Shown here in pieces: positions 51,724 to 59,414 of a DNA stretch of 64,000 bases. The stretch spans positions 62,001 to 126,000 of the forward strand of contig CAZEFT010000003.1 of NCBI GenBank assembly GCA_964511495.1, written 5' to 3'. The translations under genes and the position numbers were made by a program. Origin of the DNA: Litorimonas sp964511495 (GTDB lineage Bacteria > Pseudomonadota > Alphaproteobacteria > Caulobacterales > Maricaulaceae). Positions within the stretch are counted from its first letter, which is position 1; the number at the start of each line of letters is the position of its first letter. The notes under the pieces were generated by a model, which saw only the letters and a program-made list of their open reading frames with translations, did no database searches and had not been told where the DNA came from.

Positions 51724-52686
51724 ATGAGCGACCCCGCATCCGAACCCGGCCTTTTGAAGAAACTCTTCAGTCGACCCTCTCCTGAAACACCTGGCTCACA
51801 ATCCGTGAAAATGGAGTCGGCCTCCGGCAAAGCTTCCGCGGCCAAAGAAATGATGATGAGTGCGGCCGAGCGTTTTCACCTCTTGCGGGTCGATGATGTG
51901 ATGGTACCGCGCGCCAATATTGTTGCCGTTGACAATAGCGCTACACTGACCGATCTCTCAAACGCTTTTAAAGAAGCGGGGCATTCTCGTCTGCCGGTTT
52001 ATAAAGAGAGCTTGGATGACCCGGTCGGCATGGTGCACATTAAGGACCTTCTGCCTTATCTCATGCTTGATGCTAAAGGACGGACAGGAAAAACCTATCC
52101 ACAACGTAAAGTCTTGCAATATATTCGTCGGCCCGTTTTGATTGTTCCGCCTTCTATGCTGGCTCAAGAATTGTTGCGCCGTATGCAAGCTCGTCGCATG
52201 CATATGGCCATCGTTGTCGATGAATATGGCGGCACAGATGGCTTGGTCACAATCGAAGACCTCATTGAACCCATTGTCGGTGATATTGATGATGAACATG
52301 ACGAGGTTATTCCCGAAGTTCAAATCGTCGCCGGCAAAGGTGGACGGTCTGTCTGGGAGGCGGATGCCCGAATTTCAATTGAGGCGTTTGAGACCACATT
52401 AGGTCGTGAATTTGCCACGCCTGATGAAGAAGAAGATGTCGATACTTTGGGCGGGCTTATTTTCACCATGGTCGGGCGCGTCCCCGAACGGGGTGAAATT
52501 ATCAAACATGCTGACGGTCTGGAATTTGAAATCATCGATGCCGATCCGCGACGACTTAAGCGGTTGCGCATTGCGGATACACGAAACAGTCACAAGAAAA
52601 AGCCTGTTGAAGACAGTGCCCCTGACTCCGTCAAAGACGGCGAAGCGAAAACGCACCACAGCTCTTCATCTACGACATCATCCTGA
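51724..52686 (+). CDS. corC: CorC/HlyC-family CBS-domain protein
   Basis: A 320-residue cytosolic protein with two CBS domains (about 55-185; VMVPRANIVAVD and MARRMHMAIVVDEYGGTDGLVTIEDL) and a C-terminal CorC_HlyC transporter-associated domain (about 205-285, FATPDEEEDVDTLGGLIFTMVGRVPERGE). The HCC2 domain of transporters such as CorC/YfjD is absent, so it is soluble. The tail is Lys/Asp/Ser-rich. Role in magnesium/cobalt efflux is inferred from homologues; beside ybeY and lnt it is part of a widely conserved cluster. Confidence 0.93.
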   Translation: MSDPASEPGLLKKLFSRPSPETPGSQSVKMESASGKASAAKEMMMSAAERFHLLRVDDVMVPRANIVAVDNSATLTDLSNAFKEAGHSRLPVYKESLDDPVGMVHIKDLLPYLMLDAKGRTGKTYPQRKVLQYIRRPVLIVPPSMLAQELLRRMQARRMHMAIVVDEYGGTDGLVTIEDLIEPIVGDIDDEHDEVIPEVQIVAGKGGRSVWEADARISIEAFETTLGREFATPDEEEDVDTLGGLIFTMVGRVPERGEIIKHADGLEFEIIDADPRRLKRLRIADTRNSHKKKPVEDSAPDSVKDGEAKTHHSSSSTTSS

Positions 52687-52697
52687 CCAGATGGTCC

Positions 52698-54344
52698 ATG
52701 GTTAAACAAACTTCGAAAATTAATACACCGCATCATCGCCCACCCTTTTTCCTAATCCATCAAGGATGGAATGGGCGCCTGACAGGCTTTGCCTTGGGCG
52801 GCAGTTGTGTTTTGGGGCAAGCGCCTTTACATTTTTGGCCGATAGCCCTTCTAGGCTTGGCTTGCTTATACTTGCGTCTGCAATGGGCCAGCACATCTAA
52901 CAGGCCGCGTCTCGCTGGCTTTAGTACCGCTTTTTGGTTCGCTTTGGGATATTTCGGGCTTGGTGTTTTCTGGGTAGGGTCTGCTTTTATTGCCCGCGGC
53001 CCCGCCTTCATTCCCGTTATGCCCTTTATGGTTTTTGCTCTTGCAGCCATCTTGGCCTTATTTTGGGGTTTAGCAGGGGCAATTTTTGCGCAGCTCCGCC
53101 TGAAGCCTGTTTGGGCACAATTTGGATTTGTTGCTTTATTCACACTCGCTGAGTTCGCCCGTGGCTACGCTTTTACCGGTTTCCCATGGAACCTTACGGG
53201 TTATATTTTTCCAGCCGGAGGAGCCTTTTCACAAAGCGCTGCTCTATGGACAATTTACGGTCAGACGGCTCTTGTATTCCTCTTGAGTGTTTTACTCGCC
53301 ACTACTTTGTTTACGCAGGCCAAACGTTGGGCCATTCCCCTTTTCGTGGCCGTGCTCGGCGGTGTTTTTTCCTTTGGCCACCTCCGCCTTGCAGGGGCGG
53401 AGATCGAGCCTCAAGATAATATCAGACTCCGTATTGTCTCGGTTCCCTTTGAACAGGCGGACAAATTTGATGCGCAAAAAAGTACGGATATCGTCAATGC
53501 TTTTCTGACCGAAAGCTTGAGCGCAGGCGTTGAAGATGTCACCCATATCGTCTGGCCCGAAGGCGCTGTCATCGGATTGGCCATGGATAATCAAGAACTT
53601 CTCTATGCAATGGGCCGAGAACTGGCTTTCGCTAATAATTATCAAGATTTACCTGTCTGGTTGATTAACTCCCTCAGACTGGAACAACGACCTGACCCCC
53701 ACTCTGGCCGCGTCATTGATGATTATTACAATAGTTCGGTCGCCGTGACATTTGACGGGAACGGTATTCCAGCAATCGCTGCGTATAATGACAAAGCCAA
53801 GCTCGTTCCCTTTGGGGAGTTCATACCTTTTGGCAAGTGGATGGAGTCCAAAAACGTTCCCCTTATTTCAACAAACCTCTTATCAATATCGCCCGTTAAA
53901 ACAAAAGTACTCACGCGCTTTCCTGACCTCCCACTCGGTAGTTCTCAATTGTGTTATGAGATCATTTTCCCAGGCTTTACCCCGAAATCAGACGGTTCAG
54001 AAAGGGCGGAATTTATCCTCAATCAGTCAAATGATGCTTGGTTTGGTAAAACTTGGGGTCCGGCCCAACATGCCAATATTGCCCGCTACCGCGCAATCGA
54101 AGAAGGGCTTCCGATTGTCCGCTCTGCTTCCAACGGCATCAGTGGCGTTTTCGACCCTTACGGTCGCATTTATGGAGAGGTTGATAGAAAAAAAATAACT
54201 CACATAGATGTGAGTCTCCCTAAACCATTGATGTACAACACTAATTCCAAGCTTTTGATTCTAGTCGTTTTCTTGATAAATTTGTTGATTACAGTACTAT
54301 GCGCGACATTCGGGCGCGGCCTACATGACCGTGCAATCAACTAA
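52698..54344 (+). CDS. lnt: Apolipoprotein N-acyltransferase
   Basis: A 548-residue inner-membrane enzyme that adds the third acyl chain to lipoproteins. Several N-terminal helices (about 25-215), then the nitrilase-like periplasmic domain (about 230-500) with the catalytic Glu in HIVWPEGAVIG, Lys in AYNDKAKLVPFGEFIPFG and Cys in SSQLCYEIIFPG. A last helix sits near 515-540. It matures the lipoproteins encoded in this same window. Start at 52698, 11 bases after corC; an upstream ATG seven bases earlier is in another frame. Confidence 0.96.
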   Translation: MVKQTSKINTPHHRPPFFLIHQGWNGRLTGFALGGSCVLGQAPLHFWPIALLGLACLYLRLQWASTSNRPRLAGFSTAFWFALGYFGLGVFWVGSAFIARGPAFIPVMPFMVFALAAILALFWGLAGAIFAQLRLKPVWAQFGFVALFTLAEFARGYAFTGFPWNLTGYIFPAGGAFSQSAALWTIYGQTALVFLLSVLLATTLFTQAKRWAIPLFVAVLGGVFSFGHLRLAGAEIEPQDNIRLRIVSVPFEQADKFDAQKSTDIVNAFLTESLSAGVEDVTHIVWPEGAVIGLAMDNQELLYAMGRELAFANNYQDLPVWLINSLRLEQRPDPHSGRVIDDYYNSSVAVTFDGNGIPAIAAYNDKAKLVPFGEFIPFGKWMESKNVPLISTNLLSISPVKTKVLTRFPDLPLGSSQLCYEIIFPGFTPKSDGSERAEFILNQSNDAWFGKTWGPAQHANIARYRAIEEGLPIVRSASNGISGVFDPYGRIYGEVDRKKITHIDVSLPKPLMYNTNSKLLILVVFLINLLITVLCATFGRGLHDRAIN

Positions 54345-54392
54345 TCGTTCGATATTGACGGTGGGGGCACCTCGGCACCGAACATAGCAAGG

Positions 54393-54830
54393 ATGAGAGA
54401 TTTGAAAGATCCAAAACACGCGCCACGCGCCGCCAACCCGGTGGACGTGCACGTTGGAACGCGCATACGTTTGCGTCGCCAAGTTTTGAAAATGAGCCAA
54501 GAAAAATTAGGCGATAAGCTAGGCGTAACATTCCAACAAGTTCAAAAATATGAAAGAGGCTCTAATCGCGTTGGTGCCAGCCGACTTTGGAAAATTTCCG
54601 AAGTCTTGGAGGTGCCGATTAACTTCTTTTTTGATGGTTTGTCAGACAATTTCACCAACGGTGAATTTGCAGAAGATGATCAGATGCCGATTGTTTATGA
54701 ATTTATCAACAGCACTGATGGTGTGGCTTTGGCAAAAGCGGTCAGCCAAATTCGTTCCAAAGCGGTGAGGCGTCAATTGTTGGAATTGGCGCGGGCAATG
54801 GCCAAAGACTCACAAGGTGAAGAAGAATAA
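54393..54830 (+). CDS. XRE-family HTH transcription regulator
   Basis: A 145-residue protein with an HTH_3 domain at about 20-80: VGTRIRLRRQVLKMSQEKLGDKLGVTFQQVQKYERGSNRVGASRLWKISEVL. The C-terminal half is variable and predicted helical (SAKAVRRQLLELARAMA). A similar gene follows lnt in many alphaproteobacteria and has been linked there to metabolic control, but no target is seen here. The AAGG just before the ATG leaves almost no spacer, so the start could be further inside. Confidence 0.92.
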   Translation: MRDLKDPKHAPRAANPVDVHVGTRIRLRRQVLKMSQEKLGDKLGVTFQQVQKYERGSNRVGASRLWKISEVLEVPINFFFDGLSDNFTNGEFAEDDQMPIVYEFINSTDGVALAKAVSQIRSKAVRRQLLELARAMAKDSQGEEE

Positions 54831-54893
54831 GCTTTCGACTTTCCTGTTCATAAGGCAGTAGAAATCCTAAGGACGGCGCGCTATAGCGCGGCC

Positions 54894-55658
54894 ATGACAC
54901 ATGATATGGTATCAAATGAAAACGATGCGGGCTTAACAAAGCGTCGTTTTTCTAGTCAAGACAGCGATAAGCCTGTCCATTTCCGCGATAGAGACCGATT
55001 CCGTACTTTTGGCCGAGCAAAAGGGCGGCCTTTAAGCCCTGCCCAAACGGTCATGATGGAGGAATCCTTTCCTTCTTTACGGTGGGATGTTGAAAATGGG
55101 ATAGAAGTCTTGCACAATCTCACCCCTATTACACCTATCCGGCTAGAAATCGGGTTTGGTGGAGCGGAGCATCTTTTACATCAGGCGCGCAATAATCCCG
55201 ATGTCCACTTTCTCGGGGCAGAGCCTTTTTTAAATGGGGTGGTTAAGGCTGTTCAAGGTTGTGTTGATGAAGGTCTTTTAAACATTAGCCTCCATCACGG
55301 TGATGTGCGGGACGTGTTAAAGGCCTTGCCTGATGCTTGTTTGGACAAAGTATTTGTTCTGTTTCCTGACCCTTGGCGAAAAACACGCCACCATAAGCGG
55401 CGCCTCATTAATCCAGAGTTTTTGGGTGATATTCACCGCGTTTTAAAACCTGGTCATGAATTTCGTTTTGCGAGTGACATCATTCACTATGTCGACTGGA
55501 CAATCACGCGCACTCATCGGCATGGAGGCTTTGCGTGGCCAGCCAATAATATGGGTGATTGGCGCACCCCTCCGCAAGATTGGTGCCCCACGCGGTATGA
55601 GGCCAAAGCCAAGCGTGAAGGGCGTGAATGTCATTATTTCACCTTTATCAGGCGTTGA
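54894..55658 (+). CDS. trmB: tRNA (guanine-N7-)-methyltransferase TrmB
   Basis: A 254-residue SAM-dependent enzyme that methylates G46 of tRNA. Motif I EIGFGGAEHLLHQA and the tRNA-MTase core FPDPWRKTRHHKRRLINPEFL near residues 155-175, with the family catalytic Asp/Arg region, are visible. The 50-residue N-terminal extension is charged. In relatives metK commonly lies between the XRE gene and trmB; here only 63 bases separate them. Confidence 0.96.
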   Translation: MTHDMVSNENDAGLTKRRFSSQDSDKPVHFRDRDRFRTFGRAKGRPLSPAQTVMMEESFPSLRWDVENGIEVLHNLTPITPIRLEIGFGGAEHLLHQARNNPDVHFLGAEPFLNGVVKAVQGCVDEGLLNISLHHGDVRDVLKALPDACLDKVFVLFPDPWRKTRHHKRRLINPEFLGDIHRVLKPGHEFRFASDIIHYVDWTITRTHRHGGFAWPANNMGDWRTPPQDWCPTRYEAKAKREGRECHYFTFIRR

Positions 55659-55734
55659 TGGATGTAAATATCTCTTTGAGAGACGAGGGGCTTGGACTAT
55701 AAATCGAAAACTGTAATTGAAATATCAAATAATT

Positions 55735-56100
55735 ATGTACAATCTTTTGCTTATTGATGATGACCCTTGGGAGCGTGAGTTTGTCAAAGATATGTGCAAA
55801 CGCGTTTTGCATTCGGATTTTGAACTTTATTATGTGAGGGATTTGCCAGACGCCCTCCACTTACTGGATGAGAAACAGTTTGATCTTATCTTGCTGGACA
55901 ATATTTTGTCGCCGGGCATTAATGCTAAAAGATCCATGCCGACGATTAAAAAGAAAAGTGGCGATATCCCCATCGCAATTATTTCCAATGATACGAGTGT
56001 GGATTATCTTGACAGCCCAGCTCATGTCGGAGCAGATCACGTGGTTGAGAAAACGAAATTGGCAAGCTTTTTAAAACTGTTCCAATCCATGCTTGAGTAA
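55735..56100 (+). CDS. Single-domain response regulator (receiver)
   Basis: A 121-residue CheY-like receiver without output domain. The acidic triad LLLIDDD, phosphorylatable Asp in LILLDN, Ser in AIISND and Lys in VVEKTKL are in place, so it can be phosphorylated. I chose ATG 55735; a TTG six codons earlier is possible. It is an orphan; there is no kinase near. It may be part of a phosphorelay or flagellar/cell-cycle signalling. It is separated from rimP by a terminator-containing region. Confidence 0.88.
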   Translation: MYNLLLIDDDPWEREFVKDMCKRVLHSDFELYYVRDLPDALHLLDEKQFDLILLDNILSPGINAKRSMPTIKKKSGDIPIAIISNDTSVDYLDSPAHVGADHVVEKTKLASFLKLFQSMLE

Positions 56101-56130
56101 AGCTAGGTCTCTATTTTATAGGCTCTAGTT

Positions 56131-56159
56131 TTCAAGCGCATGTGAAAACCTGCTACAGT
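56131..56159 (+). promoter_or_regulatory. Candidate promoter for the pre-rimP RNA
   Basis: TTCAAG (56131-56136) and TACAGT (56154-56159) are 17 bases apart and match the sigma-70 consensus at 3 and 4 of 6 positions. Transcription would begin near 56166, where the CTTGCA stem of the RNA candidate begins. Confidence 0.3.
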
Positions 56160-56165
56160 TATTAT

Positions 56166-56264
56166 CCCTTGCACAATGCGTCTCATTGGATTAGATGACT
56201 TGCAAGAATAAGCGCCAACCGCACAGGATGCGGCATAGGCGGCCCCGGCGGGGCCGTTTTTTTT
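56166..56264 (+). ncRNA. Candidate structured small RNA or leader RNA before rimP
   Basis: About 100 nt with consecutive stems: an outer stem CTTGCA/TGCAAG (56168-56173 with 56201-56206) enclosing CAATG-CGTCT-CATTG (56174-56188); then CCGCA-CAGGA-TGCGG (56219-56233); then the terminator. There is no ORF and no tRNA fold. In E. coli, tRNA metY precedes rimP; here an uncharacterised RNA may do so, or it is an attenuator controlling rimP-nusA-infB. A GGCGG at 56238-56242 can also pair with CGCC near 56212-56215, giving an alternative to the terminator stem. Confidence 0.45.
56240..56264 (+). terminator. Strong Rho-independent terminator before rimP
   Basis: Seven-pair GC-rich stem CGGCCCC/GGGGCCG with a GGC loop (56240-56256) and eight T. 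It ends 33 bases before the rimP ATG, so transcripts from upstream would stop here unless read-through is regulated. Confidence 0.9.
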
Positions 56265-56297
56265 ATGCCTCAAACAGGTTAGTTTTTACAGGTCAAT

Positions 56298-56855
56298 ATG
56301 AAAACAAAAACACATACCGATGAACGTATTTTGGCATTAGCCGAACCGATTGCAGAAGATCTCGGCCTACACATCGTGCGCATTCGCGTCATGGCAGGTA
56401 AACGGAAAACCGTTCAAATTATGGCCGAGCGGAAAAGTGATGGCTTAATGGCTGTTGAGAATTGCGAAGCCCTCTCGCGCGAGCTTTCCGCGCTTATGGA
56501 AGTCGAAGATCCGATATCTGATGCCTATATATTAGAAGTAAGCTCTCCAGGTCTGGATCGGCCCCTGACTGATCTCAAAGACTTTGAGACTTATGAAGGC
56601 TATCTCGCGCGTCTCGAACTTGATCGCATGGTCGAGGGCCGCAAACGCTTTCGCGGCGTTTTAGCCGGTGTAGATGGTACAGATGTCGATATTAATCTTG
56701 ACGGCGAAACGGATAGCACAGCCTCAATTCCGTTTGACTGGATAGCAGAGGCTAAACTCCTCATCACTGATGAACTCATTGAGGCAGGCCAAAAAGCCAA
56801 ACAGGTTGCCCAAAATAAAACAGAAAATTCTCAACCCAAAAATGGAGATGCGTAA
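56298..56855 (+). CDS. rimP: Ribosome maturation factor RimP
   Basis: A 185-residue factor for 30S assembly. N-terminal domain (about 10-85) with the family signature VAENCEALSRELSALMEVEDPISDAYILEVSSPGLDRPL near 58-95 and a C-terminal SH3-like domain (about 95-165). The tail is Lys/Gln/Asn-rich. Ribosome site ACAGGT. The stop shares one base with the nusA start (TAATG), so the two are coupled, as in most bacteria. Confidence 0.97.
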   Translation: MKTKTHTDERILALAEPIAEDLGLHIVRIRVMAGKRKTVQIMAERKSDGLMAVENCEALSRELSALMEVEDPISDAYILEVSSPGLDRPLTDLKDFETYEGYLARLELDRMVEGRKRFRGVLAGVDGTDVDINLDGETDSTASIPFDWIAEAKLLITDELIEAGQKAKQVAQNKTENSQPKNGDA

Positions 56856-58501
56856 TGTCCACCAACGGAATTGCCGCCAATAAACTCGAACTTTTGATGA
56901 TTGCCAAAGCTGTCGCTGATGAGAAATCAATCGATCAGTCCATCGTTCTCGAAGCCATTGAAGAAGCTATTCAAAAAGCAGCGCGGCTGCGTTACGGGGC
57001 CGAATTGGATATTCGCGCAAAGCTAGACCCGAATACAGGGGAACAAACTCTGCGCCGCGTTATCACCATCGTAGAAGACGAAGCTCTGGAAAATGAGACA
57101 ACGGAAGTCGCGCTTTCCACAGCACAAATGGATAATCCTGACGCACAAGCCGGTGATGAAATTTCAACAACCTTGCCGCCATTGGAATTTGGCCGTGTTC
57201 AGGCACAAATGTCCAAACAAATCATCATGGGCAAAATTCGTGATGCTGAGCGCGCACGTCAATATCTTGAGTTCAAAGATCGCGTTGGCGAAATTATCAA
57301 TGGTATCGTTAAGCGTGTCGAATATGGCCATATTATCGTGGATCTCGGTCGGGCCGAAGGCGTTATTCGCCGTGACCAGGCATTACCGCGCGAAAACGTA
57401 AAATCCGGTGATCGCATCCGCGCCTATATTATGGATGTTCGCGAAGAGCCACGTGGGTCCCAAATTTTCCTATCGCGCGCTCACCCGCAATTTATGGCTC
57501 AGCTTTTCGCTCAGGAAGTACCTGAAGTTTATGAAGGCGTTATTCAAATCGTTTCCGTTGCCCGTGACCCGGGCTCGCGTGCAAAAATCGCTGTTTATTC
57601 AGCCGATAGCACAATCGATCCGGTTGGAGCTTGTGTCGGTATGCGCGGCTCACGCGTTCAAGCAGTTGTCAATGAGTTACAAGGCGAGCGCATCGACATT
57701 ATTCCTTACACAGAAGATATGGGTACATTCATTGTAAATGCCTTACAGCCTGCCGAAGTCGCCAAAGTTGTCATTGATGAAAATGACGAACGTATCGAAG
57801 TTGTTGTACCGGAAGATCAGCTCTCCCTCGCGATTGGCCGCCGGGGTCAAAATGTTCGCTTGGCCTCACAACTTTCGGGTTGGGCTTTGGACATCTTGAC
57901 TGAAGCACAAGAATCCGAGCGTCGTCAGAAAGAATTTGCTGAACGTTCCAGCCTGTTTATGGAAGGTTTGGACGTGGATGAAATGGTTGCTCAACTCTTA
58001 GTCGCTGAAGGCTTCGAAACCATGGAAGAAGTTGGTTATGTTGCCTTGGACGACCTGACATCCATTGACGGCTTTGATGATGAAACGGCCGAAGAGTTAC
58101 AAGCCCGAGCACGCGAATATCTGGACAAAATTGCGGAAGAGCAAAATCAGGCCCGTATTGCGTCAGGGGTTGAAGATGATGTGTTGGAAATCGAAGGTGT
58201 CACCTTACCCATGGCCGTTATCTTCGGTGAGAATGAGATTAAGACTGTCGAAGATGTGGCAGGTCTCGTCCCCGATGATTTGAACGGCTACACCGAGTTT
58301 AAAGACGGTGAGCGCATCCATGAAGACGGTATGATTGAGCATATGGGTCTTTCTAACGAAGAGGCCACAAACCTTATCATGCAAGCTCGTGTTCAGGCCG
58401 GATGGATTGAGGCCTCTGCTTTAGAAGAAGAGGAAGAGGTTGAGTTGGACGAAGAGGGTAACCCAGTCGTCACCGCTGAAACTCTTTTTGAAACGTCTTA
58501 A
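56855..58501 (+). CDS. nusA: Transcription termination/antitermination factor NusA
   Basis: A 548-residue RNA polymerase-binding protein. NusA N-terminal domain, S1 domain (about 135-200, GEIINGIVKRVEYGHIIVDLGRAEG), KH domains (about 225-350, GACVGMRGSRVQAVVNELQGERIDII and AIGRRGQNVRLASQLSGW), and two acidic C-terminal helix-hairpin-helix repeats (about 365-430 and 440-505). Acidic tail EEEEEVELDEEGN. Starts in the rimP stop codon. Confidence 0.98.
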   Translation: MSTNGIAANKLELLMIAKAVADEKSIDQSIVLEAIEEAIQKAARLRYGAELDIRAKLDPNTGEQTLRRVITIVEDEALENETTEVALSTAQMDNPDAQAGDEISTTLPPLEFGRVQAQMSKQIIMGKIRDAERARQYLEFKDRVGEIINGIVKRVEYGHIIVDLGRAEGVIRRDQALPRENVKSGDRIRAYIMDVREEPRGSQIFLSRAHPQFMAQLFAQEVPEVYEGVIQIVSVARDPGSRAKIAVYSADSTIDPVGACVGMRGSRVQAVVNELQGERIDIIPYTEDMGTFIVNALQPAEVAKVVIDENDERIEVVVPEDQLSLAIGRRGQNVRLASQLSGWALDILTEAQESERRQKEFAERSSLFMEGLDVDEMVAQLLVAEGFETMEEVGYVALDDLTSIDGFDDETAEELQARAREYLDKIAEEQNQARIASGVEDDVLEIEGVTLPMAVIFGENEIKTVEDVAGLVPDDLNGYTEFKDGERIHEDGMIEHMGLSNEEATNLIMQARVQAGWIEASALEEEEEVELDEEGNPVVTAETLFETS

Positions 58502-58530
58502 GCCCACAGGAAAGCAACTCTGAGGAATCC

Positions 58531-59277
58531 TTGACTATTTTGACCCATAGTGGCGACATAACCGAGCCTGACTCACCTGCAAATGTTGCAGTGGGTAATG
58601 ATGTGGCGGAATATGGCCCTGACAGAAGGGGCCATAAATCCCGTGAACGTCGCTGTGTGGCCAGCAATCAAGTCAAAGACCCTGCGGATATGATCCGTTT
58701 TGTTAAAGGGCCGGAAGACCAGGTTGTCCCGGACATCGCCGGGAAGCTTCCCGGTCGCGGTGTGTGGGTCAGCGCAGAGCGTGAGCTCTTGCAAAAGGCT
58801 ATCACCACAAAGGCCTTCGCTAGGGGCTTTAAGTCTCAGGTAAATGTGGGCAATGATCTTATTGCTTCAACCGAAGCCGGATTAAAACGTTCCGTGTTGG
58901 CGCTTTTGTCTATGGCAAAAAAATCCGGCAAAATAGTAATGGGTTTCGACCAAGCTATCGGTCTGGCTCGTGAAGGCACTCTTGGCCTTCGTGTTGAAGC
59001 CTCTGATGGCTCGGCAGATGGGCGTGGGAAAATTCGAACTTTGTCTCGCGCGATTGCACGTGAATTAGAATTTGCTGACCCGCCCGTCATTGGATGTTTT
59101 AATGCAGAAACTCTCGGTATGAGTTTTGGGCGGGACAAACTCGTCCATGCCGGGGTCAAACGGGGTAAATTGGCAAAGCGCTTGCACGTTGAGGCTTTAC
59201 GTCTCTCGGGCTTTGTTCCGCTTATACCCACAGATTGGGATGATTACGCCCATGAAGTGAAAACTAAAGAGAGATAA
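58531..59277 (+). CDS. ylxR: RNA-binding protein: YlxR (DUF448) plus L7Ae-like domains
   Basis: A 248-residue protein. The YlxR domain (about 40-105) has RERRCVASNQVKDPADMIRFV and LPGRGVWVSAE; the second half (about 115-200) is an L7Ae/L30e-like RNA-binding fold with VLALLSMAKKSGKIVMGFDQAIG. Fusion of these two domains between nusA and infB is usual in alphaproteobacteria. The start is a TTG with GAGGAA four to five bases upstream; no ATG offers an equally good start. Confidence 0.9.
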   Translation: MTILTHSGDITEPDSPANVAVGNDVAEYGPDRRGHKSRERRCVASNQVKDPADMIRFVKGPEDQVVPDIAGKLPGRGVWVSAERELLQKAITTKAFARGFKSQVNVGNDLIASTEAGLKRSVLALLSMAKKSGKIVMGFDQAIGLAREGTLGLRVEASDGSADGRGKIRTLSRAIARELEFADPPVIGCFNAETLGMSFGRDKLVHAGVKRGKLAKRLHVEALRLSGFVPLIPTDWDDYAHEVKTKER

Positions 59278-59298
59278 AGCGGTAATTGTGCCGCTTTT
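59276..59298 (+). terminator. Weak hairpin between ylxR and infB
   Basis: AAAGCGG (59276-59282) pairs with CCGCTTT (59291-59297) around an eight-base loop, followed by one more T and then GAC. It starts inside the ylxR stop codon. The short T run suggests partial termination or a processing stem within the operon rather than a full stop. Confidence 0.4.
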
Positions 59299-59414
59299 GA
59301 CTGTTGAAAAAATAAGCGCGGACGTTAGGTTACGCGCTTTCAAAAGGACCGGGTAGTGGCTCGGCCTCAATGGAAGGCAGCGGAGTTATGACCGCCCCCT
59401 TCAACCGAAAGTAA

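Noticed and set aside
56101..56297. tRNA gene before rimP, as metY in E. coli.
   Set aside because: No acceptor/D/T arm arrangement or CCA-ready 3' end could be built from this region.
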